DNA of 64,000 nt from Symsagittifera roscoffensis (Eukaryota > Xenacoelomorpha > Acoela > Convolutidae), in contig NC_087063.1 of the NCBI RefSeq assembly GCF_963678635.1, forward strand, positions 2,332,073 through 2,396,072, read 5' to 3'. The position numbers and the translations under genes are program-made. Positions 38,672 through 50,689 of this stretch are shown here, one piece after another. The notes under the pieces were generated by a model that ran no database searches, was not told the origin of the DNA, and saw only the letters and a list, made by a program, of their open reading frames with translations. How positions within the stretch are numbered: position 1 is the stretch's first letter; every line of letters begins with the position of its first letter.

Positions 38672-38679
38672 TATTTATA
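38672..38679 (-). promoter_or_regulatory. TATA-box candidate for the nuclease-helicase gene
   Basis: TATAAATA on the minus strand, 21 bp upstream of the first ATG of the long frame. A start site about 30 bp downstream would fall near or just after that ATG. Confidence 0.3.
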
Positions 38680-39105
38680 CGTCAAAGTTATAGTTACCCA
38701 CTTAAAACTGGTGACAAAGGGATAAAAGATGTGCGTGAAAAAAAGTTTTGATGCGGGAAAAAGTTTTCAACTCGGGAAATTTTCGGAGTCTATGAAAAAA
38801 AAGTCCCGGCGAATTTCTGTTTTTTCAAAAACATTTGTAGCATTTTCTTTAGTCGCAAATTAATGTAAAGAGTGTTATTTTCACGCAACCAGTCCAAAAC
38901 GTAGAAAATTGATTCTTTTTGACACATAGAACATTCAAACCTCTTTTTTAAACTGAAAACATGATTCAGTGTTGGTAATTCTTCAGGGCAGACCAGTTTT
39001 CAATGTGAAACGAAACTGGTCTGCGCCATACTTTTGCTCTGATTACTTTTTTACATAGTCGAAACAATGAATATCACCTGGGAATCAGTTTCAAGTTTTC
39101 GCGAA
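38680..39105. other. No gene seen
   Basis: About 425 bp between the small ORF and the nuclease-helicase gene on the same strand. A CCCAG|GTGATA donor-like site lies at about 39,068. Confidence 0.4.
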
Positions 39106-39297
39106 TTATTTAATTCTATCTCGTAAGAAACAAGGAAAAGCTAGTTGTAAAGTAGAACCTTCGTAAATATCGATTCGATTTTGTGAAGGTGCTGGTGGAA
39201 ACATTAAGGGTCGGCTCTTTCCTTCGCAGTATAATTTGAATAACTCTAGTCCGTCTTCCAAAAATTTGTCAGTTGGTCTCTTTTTTTCCGTCGTCAT
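39106..39297 (-). CDS. Small conserved ORF, 63 aa (MFPPAPSQ family)
   Basis: A true-ATG frame encoding an acidic/basic mixed peptide with a helical N-terminus (TDKFLEDGLELFKLYC) and the conserved block RPLMFPPAPSQ. The paralogue at 4,179-4,346 keeps these motifs despite strong DNA drift around it, which supports protein-level constraint. It lies about 450 bp upstream of the nuclease-helicase gene on the same strand and could be an independent small gene or its first exon. No family recognised. Confidence 0.5.
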   Translation of the reverse strand: MTTEKKRPTDKFLEDGLELFKLYCEGKSRPLMFPPAPSQNRIDIYEGSTLQLAFPCFLRDRIK

Positions 39298-40980
39298 GTC
39301 GATTGAATATATTTTAATTTAAAATCAAATACAGTCAGATTGCCTGGAAAAAGAAAAAAATGTCATATACACTTATTATGAGCAACTTTTTCCATTGAAA
39401 AGTTTTATGCAGGTTCTCTTGATTTCAATTGAAAAAATTTGACTGAGATTAAAAAAGTAAAATTTTGTTGCTAAATTATTCATTATATCAAAACAGTTTT
39501 TTCTTAAAATGGAATTGTATTTTTCTACTGGAAAAAATCTTTTGAAATACTTGCTTGCTAATAAGTAAAGCTGAAATATTGATTTTGATTGCATTTGGTC
39601 CTTCGTAAAAACTAATCATTCACGTAGATAGCCGGTTACTGTGCAAAGAGCACAGAATTTTCCGACCACAGTCTTAAAAAACAGCAAAAACTTTTTTTCA
39701 AATTAAAGAAGTATTTTCCTGCGTGGTGCGTAAAAGATCTGAACAAAAAAAAGTTTAGGCATATTTGACAGTCATAGAAAAAGGGAAAATTATTTCCGTG
39801 GAAAAAAGACTAGAAAAACAAAAACAAAACATTTTTTTGAATTTTTTCGCTGTTCTTCGAATTTTTGACATGTTTGATCCAAAAAATGCGCAACTTTTTT
39901 TTAAATTTCCATGGCCTAAATTAAGCTATTGTTAGCTTTTAAGCAATTTAAAAAGCTATTTAAAACGTGCTTGCTCGCTTCACTAGGTCGAATTAAGACA
40001 AAAAACCGAAAATTTCAAACCGGTGTTTCTCGACAGTGGTAAATTTTTTCTGATTTATCACTCAACTCTCTCCGTTGATTGTTTGTGGTAGCTGCTTTTG
40101 CGTGAAAAAAAAATAAACAGTCGAATTCAAAGTTTCTCTCCAATTTCCACATCATCAGAAAAAAAAATGATTTTCTGATCACGATGGTAAAAAAACTCAC
40201 AATGAATAGTTTATTTTACCTGTTCACAAAACGACTATGTGCGGCAAATTTAAAGCAAATGAACACATGTTCGCATAAAACACGTGGCTGCGACGTTGAG
40301 AAAGATTATTACAGATACAAGTGAGTGCATTTTTCTAGCAATGGCTTAACAGTCGTCTTTTTAACACTTTTTGTACTGATTCAATATTGTTGTGTTTATG
40401 AAAATACTCGTAGTAGAACAACTAAGATTGTTTAAAACAAGTTGTCAAAGAACACTTTTTTGGTTTGGTTTGTTAAATTTTTCGCCGGCCTGAGCTTGCA
40501 TGCATCGAGGGCTGTTCAAAAGTGCCTAATTACGGAAGACGGAAAGACTTCAGAAAGCCGAAAATTAACCGCATCTGATATTGATATTTTTATCTAGTTG
40601 TCAACTTCTTAATGAGTTCAAGTTGATTTTGCTGGGATATACTTGAGTTTTGAGTCAAAACACCCGGGGAAAAACGTTGTTAATAGTTTCTGTCACTGCT
40701 GACTTAAGACGCTCATTCATAGGAGTAGTTCGTTTATCTTACAGAGTTCAGTAACAACTACAGAAATTATATCGGTTCTTTTGCTGCTGCAAGTTATTTC
40801 TTACTGCTTTATGTTTTCTTAGGTCCTTAAAACATGTTGTTGTGAAAAAAAAATTGGCACTCTTGTACTTAAGCAATCTTGTACTGAACCGCAAAGAGAT
40901 ATTCTCTCAATTTTGTTTCGAACGCTACTCAACTCGGCTGAATTGAGTGAACAAAAACGTAAAGACAAAGTTTAACTTGA
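39298..40980. other. No gene seen; diverged duplicate of 4,347-5,149
   Basis: Shares the CACGTGGCTGC block and neighbouring islands with the upstream side of the small pseudogene at 4.2 kb. Minus ORFs at 39,376-39,594 and 40,015-40,200 lack support. Confidence 0.45.
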
Positions 40981-40985
40981 AACAA

Positions 40986-41425
40986 TCCCGGGTTGATGTC
41001 CATAAAAGAAAAATGCTTATCATACAATTTCGTATAGGGCGACTAAGAAAAAAAAATGCTTATCATACAATTTTCATACAAAATTTAAAAACTGTATTAA
41101 ACGATTTTAGAGAAATACTTCTGTTCTATTTCCATCTTTTGAATCTTTCTGCTCAATAAAAACACGTTTTTAATTTTGGTCAAAAGATGCTTATCATAAT
41201 TTTTTTATTTATGAAAATTGTATGATAAGCATTTTGCTATCGAAAAAACAAAATCTTCAAAATTAATTTAACGATGTTTCTGGATGAATTTACATGAGTT
41301 TAAAAAAAACTTTACTAAAAAAATGCATTTTGACTCTCAAAAACCTGGTTTTTATTTTGGTTTAAAAAATGCTTATCATATAATTTTCATGTATAATAAT
41401 TGTATGATATGCAATTTTTCATTAG
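40986..41425. mobile_element. Partial copy of the CGGGTTGAC inverted-repeat element
   Basis: Begins CCCGGGTTGATGTCCATAAA, like the left end at 32,735, then several TGCTTATCATACAATTTTCAT units on both strands. The right end is not found. Confidence 0.5.
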
Positions 41426-41639
41426 CAAAAACAAAAACACTATTTTGAGGCAAGAAATTTTTAATCCCCTTTTTGGTTACAAACTTGCTTTTGTGCTCAA
41501 AACTTGCATTTGAAAATTTCAAAAAATAGAACTTTAACTGGAAAAACTAAATTTGAACGGTTTATAAGAAACAAAAATATGCTAACGTAGGCATGCTCGC
41601 TCGCTTTCTTCGCACAAATTTAGACTAAAAACCAAAAGT

Positions 41640-43080
41640 TTGAAATGGTTTTTTCTAGATAATGGGACAAATATCAAACATTATTGGGACAAAAACATCA
41701 GAAAAAATTTCTTAACAATTTTGAAGGACTTCAAATTGCGATTTCTTGTTAGTTCCTGTGATTATAAAACACAAATGAGTAGTATTGGAAATGTCACACT
41801 TATAAGAAAGGCAATTGTTTTAACTGTTTACAAAACATTCGGGTGGAATCTTTTCAATTCTAAACTCGTTAACATCTTAAGATAAGATATCGTTTTTGAC
41901 CTATGAATTCATTCGGAATTCAACAGACAACTTAAGCTGAAATTTTACGGTTAAATCCGAAATTTTTATTTTTTAAATTCTAAACGGAAAGACAACAATT
42001 TTTGATAATGTTCAATGATTGATCAAAGTAATTTGAAAATTAACCATGACCCCACTGAGGTGGAGTGTGTCTACCGTTTTGGCTTTGAAAACAGATGAAT
42101 CCCCTACCGCTATAGATAATAAACTAAGAAAGGCAGTGAAAATTATATGCGTTTAAAAGGATTATTGACTTTTCAATACAAAATCATTAAAAATGCAAAC
42201 GTTCGTCTCCTGATCAAAACAATGAGAGATTAAAGCAGGACTGACGTCTAAATAGCATGCGCAGAAAATTCCTAACTAAATTTGACTTTGATTGTGCAAG
42301 CCTGTATTTTAAGTGAACCTAATACCGTCGCCAAAACAGACGTTTGAATCTCTCTCTTCTTTGCTTATGTATATATTTTTAAAAAGCCTCTTTATATTTC
42401 ATCGTTGTTTTTCTAAACTTATTCAGTACTTAAAACTTTAATTTATAAAAATTATATAATTTCACTAAAGAATTACAATGAACATTGAAATAACAACACT
42501 TGGGCCGGTACCACATCTCCCACGGACAACTGACAACGTACCCCTCTCTAACAGACACTCTCTTCCTTCATTCAATGTTCTCTTTACTGAATCCCGCAAA
42601 TTATTGTAAAAAAGAATTATAACGAAGTCTTAGAGAACGTAATTCTCCCATCTTTAGTAAAAGTTAACATATGATGAACAATTGTGTCCAATCTTTAACC
42701 GTTTCATTTTCATCGTCCTTTTAGTTAGCTATGTTTGTCTCTTAGCGGATAATCGCTGTTCTACCCTTGTTCAAAGACTTGATGGTTTTTTGGCTGGTTT
42801 CTGGACTGAAAGTTTTTGCCTCTTCAGGATCGAACTGCGGAACATTCCGATAGCATACGACAGAACTAGCCGTCATTCCCCAAAATTACGTCTAGAAAGT
42901 CTAGGTTATGTTATGGGCGGTGTGTTTTACTTTAAATAGTTCATGTTGTTATTTCAAATCTAGGATCAGATCGACACTGAACGATGATATAATTAAACCT
43001 AAGCCTTATACTTTTGGTTTCTAACGGACACAAAAGATTCCATCAATGACTCATTGTTTTTTAGTAAAACTGGTACAGCA
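41640..43080. repeat. Oldest, diverged copy of the 43-47 kb unit
   Basis: Islands such as GTTTTGGCTTTGAAAACAGATGAA, CTTGGGxCGGxxCxxATCTC and TTAAGATAAGATxxxxTTTTTGA match the two units to the right in order. The 81-aa and 85-aa plus-strand frames here lie in this repeat and have no counterparts that stay open. Confidence 0.6.
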
Positions 43081-43127
43081 ATTCTTCACATAAAAGTAAT
43101 GTTGGAATTTCCTGTCTAATACAAATG

Positions 43128-45313
43128 TTTTTTTTTGTTCTCATAAGATTCGAGCAAACTCTTTTCTATTCCAAATTCGTTCCTAATTTAAAATAAGAAA
43201 GCTTTTTGACCTTAGCATTCGATTCAGATTTCAACATAACAACCTAAGTTACAACGTTATAGTGAAGTCAAAATTTCAATTTTTTTTAAATTCTAACCCG
43301 ATTGTTTTTTTTCTTTCATTTTTTCACCCTGCAAAAACCCTCAGATTTTCAAAACTATTATATGCAATGCGACCCATATTTGTAGTATTTTAATTTTAAA
43401 GGCTATCATTTTGACTGTTTTGTTAAGGCTACTTTAGATTCGATGGGACTCCTTTCTATTTCAATTTTGTTCTTACCTTAAGATAAGATTGTCTTTTTGA
43501 ATTAACATTTGCTTCAGATTCCAACATAACATTTAAAAAGAAAACTTGAAGAGAAAACTGAAGTTTTCAACTTTCAAAATTCTAAACAAATTTTTTATAT
43601 TCTTTCAGTTTTAATAACTATGAAAACTGCAATAAATTTAAATATTTCCTAGCAAATGATCAAGGTAACCTATTATTTAACCACAAGGCCAGTCATTTGG
43701 AGCGTGTAATTTGTTTTGGCTTTGAAAACAGATGAAAAACCCACCGCACTGATTTTTAAAACGACTAAAACTGGTAAAAAATTTTAGAATTTAAGTTAAT
43801 CTGAAAATAAACACTCAAAATGCAAGTATCTATATCCAGGTCTAAAAAATAAGAGAATAAAGGAAGACACGGCCTGTATTTTTAGTGACTTTAATTTCTT
43901 AGTCCCAACAGACGGTTGAATTGCTCTCTTTTTATGTACATTTTGTTTTTAAGTCAATCACTACTTAAAATTTTAAAATAAAATAACTCTATAAGTTAAC
44001 TAAATACTTACAAACGAACATCGAAACAACCACACTTGGGTCGGACACAGATCTCTCACGGGCAGCGGGACACTTAATTCCTTCAATCATCTCTCAGCAA
44101 CCCCCCCCCCCCCCCCCCAAAAAAAAAATATTGTACGAAAAAATGTAAACAAATTATAAAAAAAACCCATCCTTGAAAAGCTAACAATACATGAACTTTG
44201 TGTCTTTTTTAAGCCGTTTTATCTCAATCATTCTTTTGAATTTATCTGCTCACATCAAAATCATTTCCATTCTACAATCAAATTTACTGAAGTCGGACTT
44301 TCAAAAGACTCTTTTTTTCTCTAAAATTCCTTTTTTTGAATTTTGGTTTTTCGGGATTGGTTTTTTTTTCATTTAAAGTTCCTTTTCTTTATGGACTTTT
44401 GAAATTGGGACTTGCAAAAGTCTGTTTATTTGTCTTGATTTTGCTTTTGTTTCTGAAACATGGTGGCTGTATTTTCAATATGCTGTCCTGACACAACACA
44501 CAGCAAGTTCTGTTTGATAGTTTTTTGTATGGAACATCATCTGTTCAGTGTGTTCGCTCTCCTTAACACGCTTATTTATACAATCAAATAATTAATTATA
44601 TCATCGGAAAAAAAACTTTTCATTGCTTTGACTATTAAACCTTTTTTGACTTTATCGGTTAAGGTTGGGATTTCTTCTCTATCTTGGATCAATTTGAGTA
44701 TGTTTGATTCAGAATCCGACTTAAGGAGAATTCGACCCGCTAAGCTTCCAATAAATCACCTCTCTTGTACGAATTTTTGATATTCAGCCAACGAACTCTG
44801 AAATTTTTTTTTATTTACTAACTTTTGCTGGCAAAATCAATTTGGCTAGCCTAAAAGGCTAATACTATCAGTTTGGAAAACCGCAAACCCCTTTTTCGAG
44901 AAAACTCTAGATTCACTTTAATTGAACATCACTTAAGATAAAGTTTATTGGTTTTTGAGAGTTTAGAAGTTAACACGCTTTATTTTCTTTTTGTGAAAAA
45001 GTTGTACGTTGCTCTTCTTCTTGTAAAGTTTTTTTTGTCTTTCTGAATCAACACTGATGTATAGTTTTTGCTTAACCTTAATATGAAATCGATGAAACAC
45101 TCGGATGAAACATTCTTTTATCCATATGAAGTAGTCAAGAACTCTATCACCTCAATTAAATGCTGTTCTAGTTGACACTGATTTAGAGTCTAGTTTTACT
45201 CGCTCTTTTTTTTCCAGGCTGATCAGCAAACAGAAGTATGCCAATTGCAACTCTTCGAAGAAGGCCTTGATACTCCACCTGAGCCATAGATCTAAATTCC
45301 CATAGATCTAAAT
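43128..45313. repeat. Tandem duplication unit 1 (about 2.18 kb)
   Basis: Nearly identical to 45,314-47,478. Both run from TTTTTGTTCTCATAAGATTCGAGC to CACCTGAGCCATAGATCTAAATTCC, with long poly-C/poly-A tracts at the same place (44,101-44,127 and 46,275-46,301). The first ~320 bp of the unit (43,130-43,450) is itself repeated in diverged form at 43,440-43,560. Confidence 0.85.
44577..44798 (-). pseudogene. Unit-1 copy of the terminal exon, stopped
   Basis: Homologue of the exon at 46,751-46,972. A G-to-A change (GGA to TGA in context GAG AGG TGA) stops it about 13 codons in. It appears to be the dead partner of the duplication. Confidence 0.45.
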
Positions 45314-47478
45314 TCCCTTATTTTTGTTCTCATAAGATTCGAGCGAATTCTTTTCTATTCCAAACTCGTTCCTAATTTAAAATAAGAAAGCTTTTTGACC
45401 TAGCATCGATTCAGATTTCAACAGAACAACCTAAGTTACAACTTTATAGTCAAGTCAAAATTTCAATTTTTTTTTAGTTCTAACCCGATTGTTTTTTCTT
45501 TCATTTTTTCACCCTGCAAAAACCCTCAGATTTTCAAAACTATTATATGCAATGCGACCCATATTTGTAGTATTTTAATTTTAAAGGCTATCATTTTGAC
45601 TGTTTTGTTAAGGCTACTTTAGATTCGATGGGACTCCTTTCTATTTCAATTATGTTCTTACCTTAAGATAAGGTTGTCTTTTTGAATTAACATTTGCTTC
45701 AGATTCCAACAGAACATTTAAAAAAAACTTGAAGAGAAAACTGAAGTTTTCAACTTTCAAAATTCTAAACAAATTTTTTATATTCTTTCAGTTTTAATAA
45801 CTATGAAAACTGCAATAAATTTAAATATTTCTTAGCAAATGATCAAAGTAACCTATTATTTAACCACAAGGTTAGTCATTTAGAGCGTGTAATTTGTTTT
45901 GGTTTTGAAAACAGATGAATAACCCACTGCACTGAGTTTTAAAGTGACTAAAACTGGTAAAAATTTAAGTTAATCTGAAAATAAACACTCAAAATGCAAG
46001 TATCTATATCCAGGTCTAAAAAATAAGAGAATAAAGGAAGACACGGCCTGTATTTTTAGTGACTTTAATTTCTTAGTCCCAACAGACGGTTGAATTGCTC
46101 TCTTTTTATGTACATTTTGTTTTTAAGTCAATCACTACTTAAAATTTTAAAATAAAATAACTCTATAAGTTAACTAAATACTTACAAACGAACATCGAAA
46201 CAACCACACTTGGGTCGGACACAGATCTCTCACGGGCAGCGGGACACTTAATTCCTTCAATCATCTCTCAGCAACCCCCCCCCCCCCCCCCCAAAAAAAA
46301 AATATTGTACGAAAAAATGTAAACAAATTATAAAAAAAACCCATCCTTGAAAAGCTAACAATACATGAACTTTGTGTCTTTTTTAAGCCGTTTTATCTCA
46401 ATCATTCTTTTGAATTTATCTGCTCACATCAAAATCATTTCCATTCTACAATCAAATCTACTGAAGTCGGACTTTCAAAAGACTCTTTTTTTCTCTAAAA
46501 TTCCTTTTTTTGAATTTTGGTTTTTCGGGATTGGTTTTTTTTTTCATTTAAAGTTCCTTTTCTTTATGGACTTTTGAAATTGGGACTTGCAAAAGTCTGT
46601 TTATTTGTCTTGATTTTGCTTTTAGTTCTGAAACATGGTGGCTGTATTTTCAATATGCTGTCCTGACACAACACACAGCAAGTTCTGTTTGATAGTTTTT
46701 TGTATGGAACATCATCTGTTCAGTGTGTTCGCTCTCCTTAACATGCTTTTTTATACAATCAAATAATTAATTATATCATCGGAAAAAACACTTTTCATTG
46801 CTTTGACTATTAAACCTTTTTTGACTTTATCGGTTAAGGTTGGGATTTCTTCTCTATCTTGGATCAATTTGAGTATGTTTGACTCAGAATCCGACTTAAG
46901 GAGAATTCGACCCGCTAAGCTTCCAATAAATCCCCTCTCTTGTACGAATTTTTGATATTCAGCCAACGAACTCTGAAAATTTTTTTTATTTACTAACTTT
47001 TGCTGGCAAAATCAATTTGGCCAGCCTAAAAGGCTAATACTATCAGTTTGGAAAACCGCAAACCCTTTTTTCGAGAAAACTCTAGATTCACTTTAATTGA
47101 GTATCACTTAAAATAAAGTTTATTGGTTTTTGAGAGTTTAGAAGTTAACACGCTTTATTTTCTTTTTGTGAAAAAGTTGTACCTTGCTCTTCTTCTTGTA
47201 AAGTTTTTTTTGTCTTTCTGAATCAACACTGATGTATAGTTTTTGCTTAACCTTAATATGAAATCGATGAAACACTCGGATGAAACATTCTTTTATCCAT
47301 ATGAAGAAGTCAAGAGCGCTATCACCTCAATTAAATGCTGTTCTAGTTGACACTGATTTAGAGTCTAGTTTTACTCGCTCTTATTTTTTCCAGGCTGATC
47401 AGCAAACAGAAGTATGCCAATTGCAACTCTTCGAAGAATGCCTTGATACTCCACCTGAGCCATAGATCTAAATTCCCT
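45314..47478. repeat. Tandem duplication unit 2 (about 2.17 kb)
   Basis: Right-hand unit, offset about 2,174 bp from unit 1. Differences are scattered substitutions and short indels. At the junction the string CATAGATCTAAATTCC occurs twice in a row. Confidence 0.85.
46751..46972 (-). CDS. Putative terminal exon, 74 codons
   Basis: Preceded on the minus strand by AAAAATTTTCAG, a good acceptor, then an open frame to TAA. The product is soluble and helical (SLAGRILLKSDSESNILKL and DKVKKGLIVKAMKSVFSDD). There is no ATG at its start, which suits an internal or terminal exon. It fits in phase with the exon ending at 47,455 if the acceptor is CAGAG|T. No domain recognised. Confidence 0.35.
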   Translation of the reverse strand, partial: SSLAEYQKFVQERGFIGSLAGRILLKSDSESNILKLIQDREEIPTLTDKVKKGLIVKAMKSVFSDDIINYLIV

Positions 47479-47585
47479 CCAAGGTTCGTTACGAAGCCAA
47501 ACTGTGCATTTAGTGCATTGTAAGCGGATTTCTCAACAAAGACGCTCCCTTTGTTCTTCTTTTGTTTTTTCTTTCCTTTGATCAT
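47455..47585 (-). CDS. Putative first exon, Lys-rich start
   Basis: True ATG (47,583-47,585), 43 codons, then CTCAG|GTGGAG as donor (phase 2). The N-terminus is very basic (KGKKKQKKNKG), followed by SVFVEKSAYNALNAQFGF. It pairs plausibly with 46,751-46,972 over a 480-bp intron to give a protein of about 118 aa. Only its last part lies inside the duplicated unit, so unit 1 lacks this exon. Gene model is speculative. Confidence 0.3.
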
Positions 47586-47606
47586 TGCGACAAAATTTTA
47601 ACTTGC

Positions 47607-49260
47607 TTAAAGACTTGGAATCCAGGAATATACAGACACAAAACTTGAGCCTATCCAGTGCACATTTTGGCCTCGTAATGGTTCCACGGTTCGACGCAAG
47701 GCCTGGATTGTATACTTCAGGGATTCCTGGATCTGTGGGTAGTTTAGGGTTCCGGAATGGTCCTCAACTCTTGTGAAATTCGTTTTCAGAGTCTCCTTCA
47801 TTAATTGAATCTCTTTTCCGTCTCGTGACATTTGCTTGGCTCTCGTGAGGAATAGTTAGAATTTTTTGGACGGTGATCGCTCTAGAAGTGACACGAAGTA
47901 TACCGCGTATGCCTCTGCTGGCCATTCGACTGACGAAAAGCCGAGCTGAAGTCGTCGTTCTTTGCACGTCGACTGACTCTCACACGTTCTTTTGTTCACG
48001 GTGAAATCTTCTTTGACATTTTGCACACAATCATTTTGAGCATTGTTGAAGAAATCGCAATGATATTGCATGAACTTGTTTAAGCTGAAACCCGACTCCA
48101 TTGCCGATTTGCTGGAAGAGATATACAATGCTCACTTGTATAGCAGTGCTTCTTGAAGTCATCTCTAAGTTATAGGAACTCCGGCCAGTTCTCGATACTG
48201 TTGGAGCAAAGTGCCTCCTTTTTAGACCGTTTCACGTTCCCGTCTTACAATAGTTGTAGCTCCTGCACTTAGAACGATCCCCTTCGAAGTGACTGGATTA
48301 CTCTTATCTGTGTTCAAAATTTTCAGTCTGGCTCCGGAGTTTTGGCCGATAGTTCCGTTCTATTCATCTTTGTCCAGAAAAAGAGAAAGCTTTAGTCCGT
48401 TTCAGTGCCGGTTTTCGACGTTCGGCAGGGCGCCAAGTTAGTTCGGTTTGAATCCACGTCAACAACGGTTTTGATACTGAAACAGTTTCCGAATTCGGCG
48501 TATTGAGTTGTTTTTGATTTACTGTAAGAGTACAGTTGTCCGTAAGTTACACATTGAACAATAAAATACTCAATTTGATGCCCAATTTGATGCTCAATTT
48601 CAGACGCTTTTTTGTTGAGAAATGCTTGGAAGACTGCGAAGTTGGGCATTTTAGATTGCTGGAATGCGCTTTACCAGTCGTTATGCGCATACAATGAATC
48701 ATACGAGTTCGATGAGTCATAAGAAGACTCAGAGGAGTTCAATGAGTCTTACGATGAGTCACAGGAGTTCAATGTTTCATAAGATAAACCATAGGAGTTT
48801 GACGAGTCATGATATCAGTCATAGGAAATTGATGGAATAGGAATAAGTAGGTTCAATATCGAATCTAGTGAACTCAATTTGAACCTAGAAGCCGACTGGT
48901 GCGCTTAGGTTGTACTCACATTAGAAATTGTCAAAATAATTTCCGGGGTAGATCGGCAGAGTCAAAACTGCGACTTGATCCGGAACTGTTTTGCTTCAAA
49001 AACACGAATCACTAAATCCGCTGTCGTTCCTATCTACAAAACCTCGGTGCACGACACTTTGGGTAATTCTATCGCATAGTATCGCTCATATTGCTTCACA
49101 GCCTCACTACGATACATAATTAACTCATCGTCGCAAGTTTTTGGATACCTTTTGAGGGATACGACTCGCAGTAGTCGCCAGCTGCAATGAATGTTTTCCT
49201 CGTAATCATCGCCACACTCGGATCTCCCGTTGCACACTTATACTTTCAGCACCTTTATGT
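47607..49260 (-). pseudogene. GC-richer coding remnants, several broken segments
   Basis: A block noticeably richer in G+C than its surroundings, with protein-like minus-strand segments in different frames. 47,607-47,831 is helical. 47,856-48,128 is Cys-containing, with SGFSLNKFMQYHCDFFNNAQ. About 48,235-48,360 has GARLKILNTDKSNPVTSKGI. 48,392-48,649 is a true-ATG 85-aa frame. 49,034-49,237 has CDDELIMYRSEAVKQYERYY. Some acceptor-like sites occur but the segments do not join in phase by eye. This is either a multi-exon gene I cannot resolve or a frameshifted pseudogene. No family recognised. Confidence 0.35.
48690..48840 (+). repeat. GAGTTCAATGAGTC-type short repeats
   Basis: Five or so imperfect units of about 20-24 bp built on ATGAGTCATAxGAxGAGT / AGGAGTTCAATGAGTC. 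Confidence 0.55.
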
Positions 49261-50689
49261 TTGCCATGTTCAGCTGAATTGCCGAGGTTGAGATTTTGTT
49301 CTTTTCGGATTTTTGAAATTGAGTCTGGATTGACAGGAGCGACGGCCGAATCAAAATCATCGTATTCTAACTCAGGTGGGCTTTCTTTTCAAGACTGATA
49401 GCACTGAATAAATATCGAAATGATTGTTGTGAAAAAAGTGCGTTTTTGCTTTGTCTGTTTGCGTTACTAAGAGCTGAAAAATGAATTGATCGAAATGATT
49501 TTAAAATCATCTCCTGCTTAAGGAAAACACCCACTAATTATTTTATTGAGTTGCGATAACAAAAAAGCCTCAAAAACTAATTCTCATGAAGAAGGAAGAG
49601 AACTGGTTAATTTTCAAGCAGCACAGAAAATTCCAACCTGATTGAAGCAAAAGAAAAACATGCAAAATGATGAAAATCATGATAAAAAAATTTGAAAAAA
49701 AAATTCGCTTTATAAGTTTCCTTGTATTTGTTTATTCAGAAAAACTGTTCGGGTTAAGTACAAATTCTTGAGACATTTTTACTTTAGTTAAAATAGGGTT
49801 TAAAATAATATAAAGCGTTCAATTTCTGATAGAATTAAATTGTTGACATCAGTCTTCTCAAACTTCAGACTTCTCAAACTAATTTAGTCGAAAAATGAAC
49901 AAAAAAATAGGGACAAGGACAACCGATAGCATTTTAAAATTATTACATCTGATGTAGCCAAATCTGAAAAGAAAAAATTAAAAACCGACGTTACGAGAAT
50001 GGTCTGAATAACAAGAAGAACTAGTTAGTGTGCAATAAGCAGTGAAACTTCTGATTATAATAATAAATTCAACTGGAACATTATCAAAACATTCGCATGG
50101 TAATTATTTTTAAAAAGTTTGATCATATAGAAAACGAAAGCATTGAAAATAACCATCAAAAGAAAACTTTCAAAAATCAAATTAAATTTTTTTTTTCTGT
50201 TGTTGTTTTTAAAAAAGCAACTGAATGGATGATGGAAACTTAATCAATTGGACAAAATATTTGCTGATTTTTTTTTTCAATTTGCAGTAGTTTTGTGTGT
50301 CACCAATCACCAATGTTGTCTAATTCAGTCTGTGATTTGAAGTTTTAAAGAAGTGTTGTTATTTTTTTCTGGATTTCAAATCCTAATAAAAAGCTGACTT
50401 TTGATATGGTACTTTACTTGAATCCCTGTAAGCTTTCTTCGAGGTACAGTCGTGTTCTCTCAAGTTTTTACACTTTGCTTTTTGTTCATATTTTCAACCA
50501 AGTTTAATGCATTAAATGGGCTATATCTTTTGATTTAATTAACCCAACGTCGTGACAACTTGAGAGAACACGACTGTAATTAAATGCGTCGGACTGAACG
50601 TGCCGTAGATGAAAATTTGTTCCCGCTCCGTGGGTTAGTCGGAACAGAAACTTAGAAACAGAAAATACAACCAATATCATTACGAGTCT
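49261..50689. other. No gene seen
   Basis: AT-rich, no long frames. A 20-bp inverted match (CAGTCGTGTTCTCAAGT / ACTTGAGAGAACACGACTG) at about 50,446 and 50,556 flanks about 110 bp and may be a small foldback element. Confidence 0.45.

Noticed and set aside
44191-46577. Pair of identical plus-strand frames (44,191 and 46,365)
   Set aside because: Identical only because they lie in the recent tandem duplication; hydrophobic, AT-driven, no third diverged copy that stays open.
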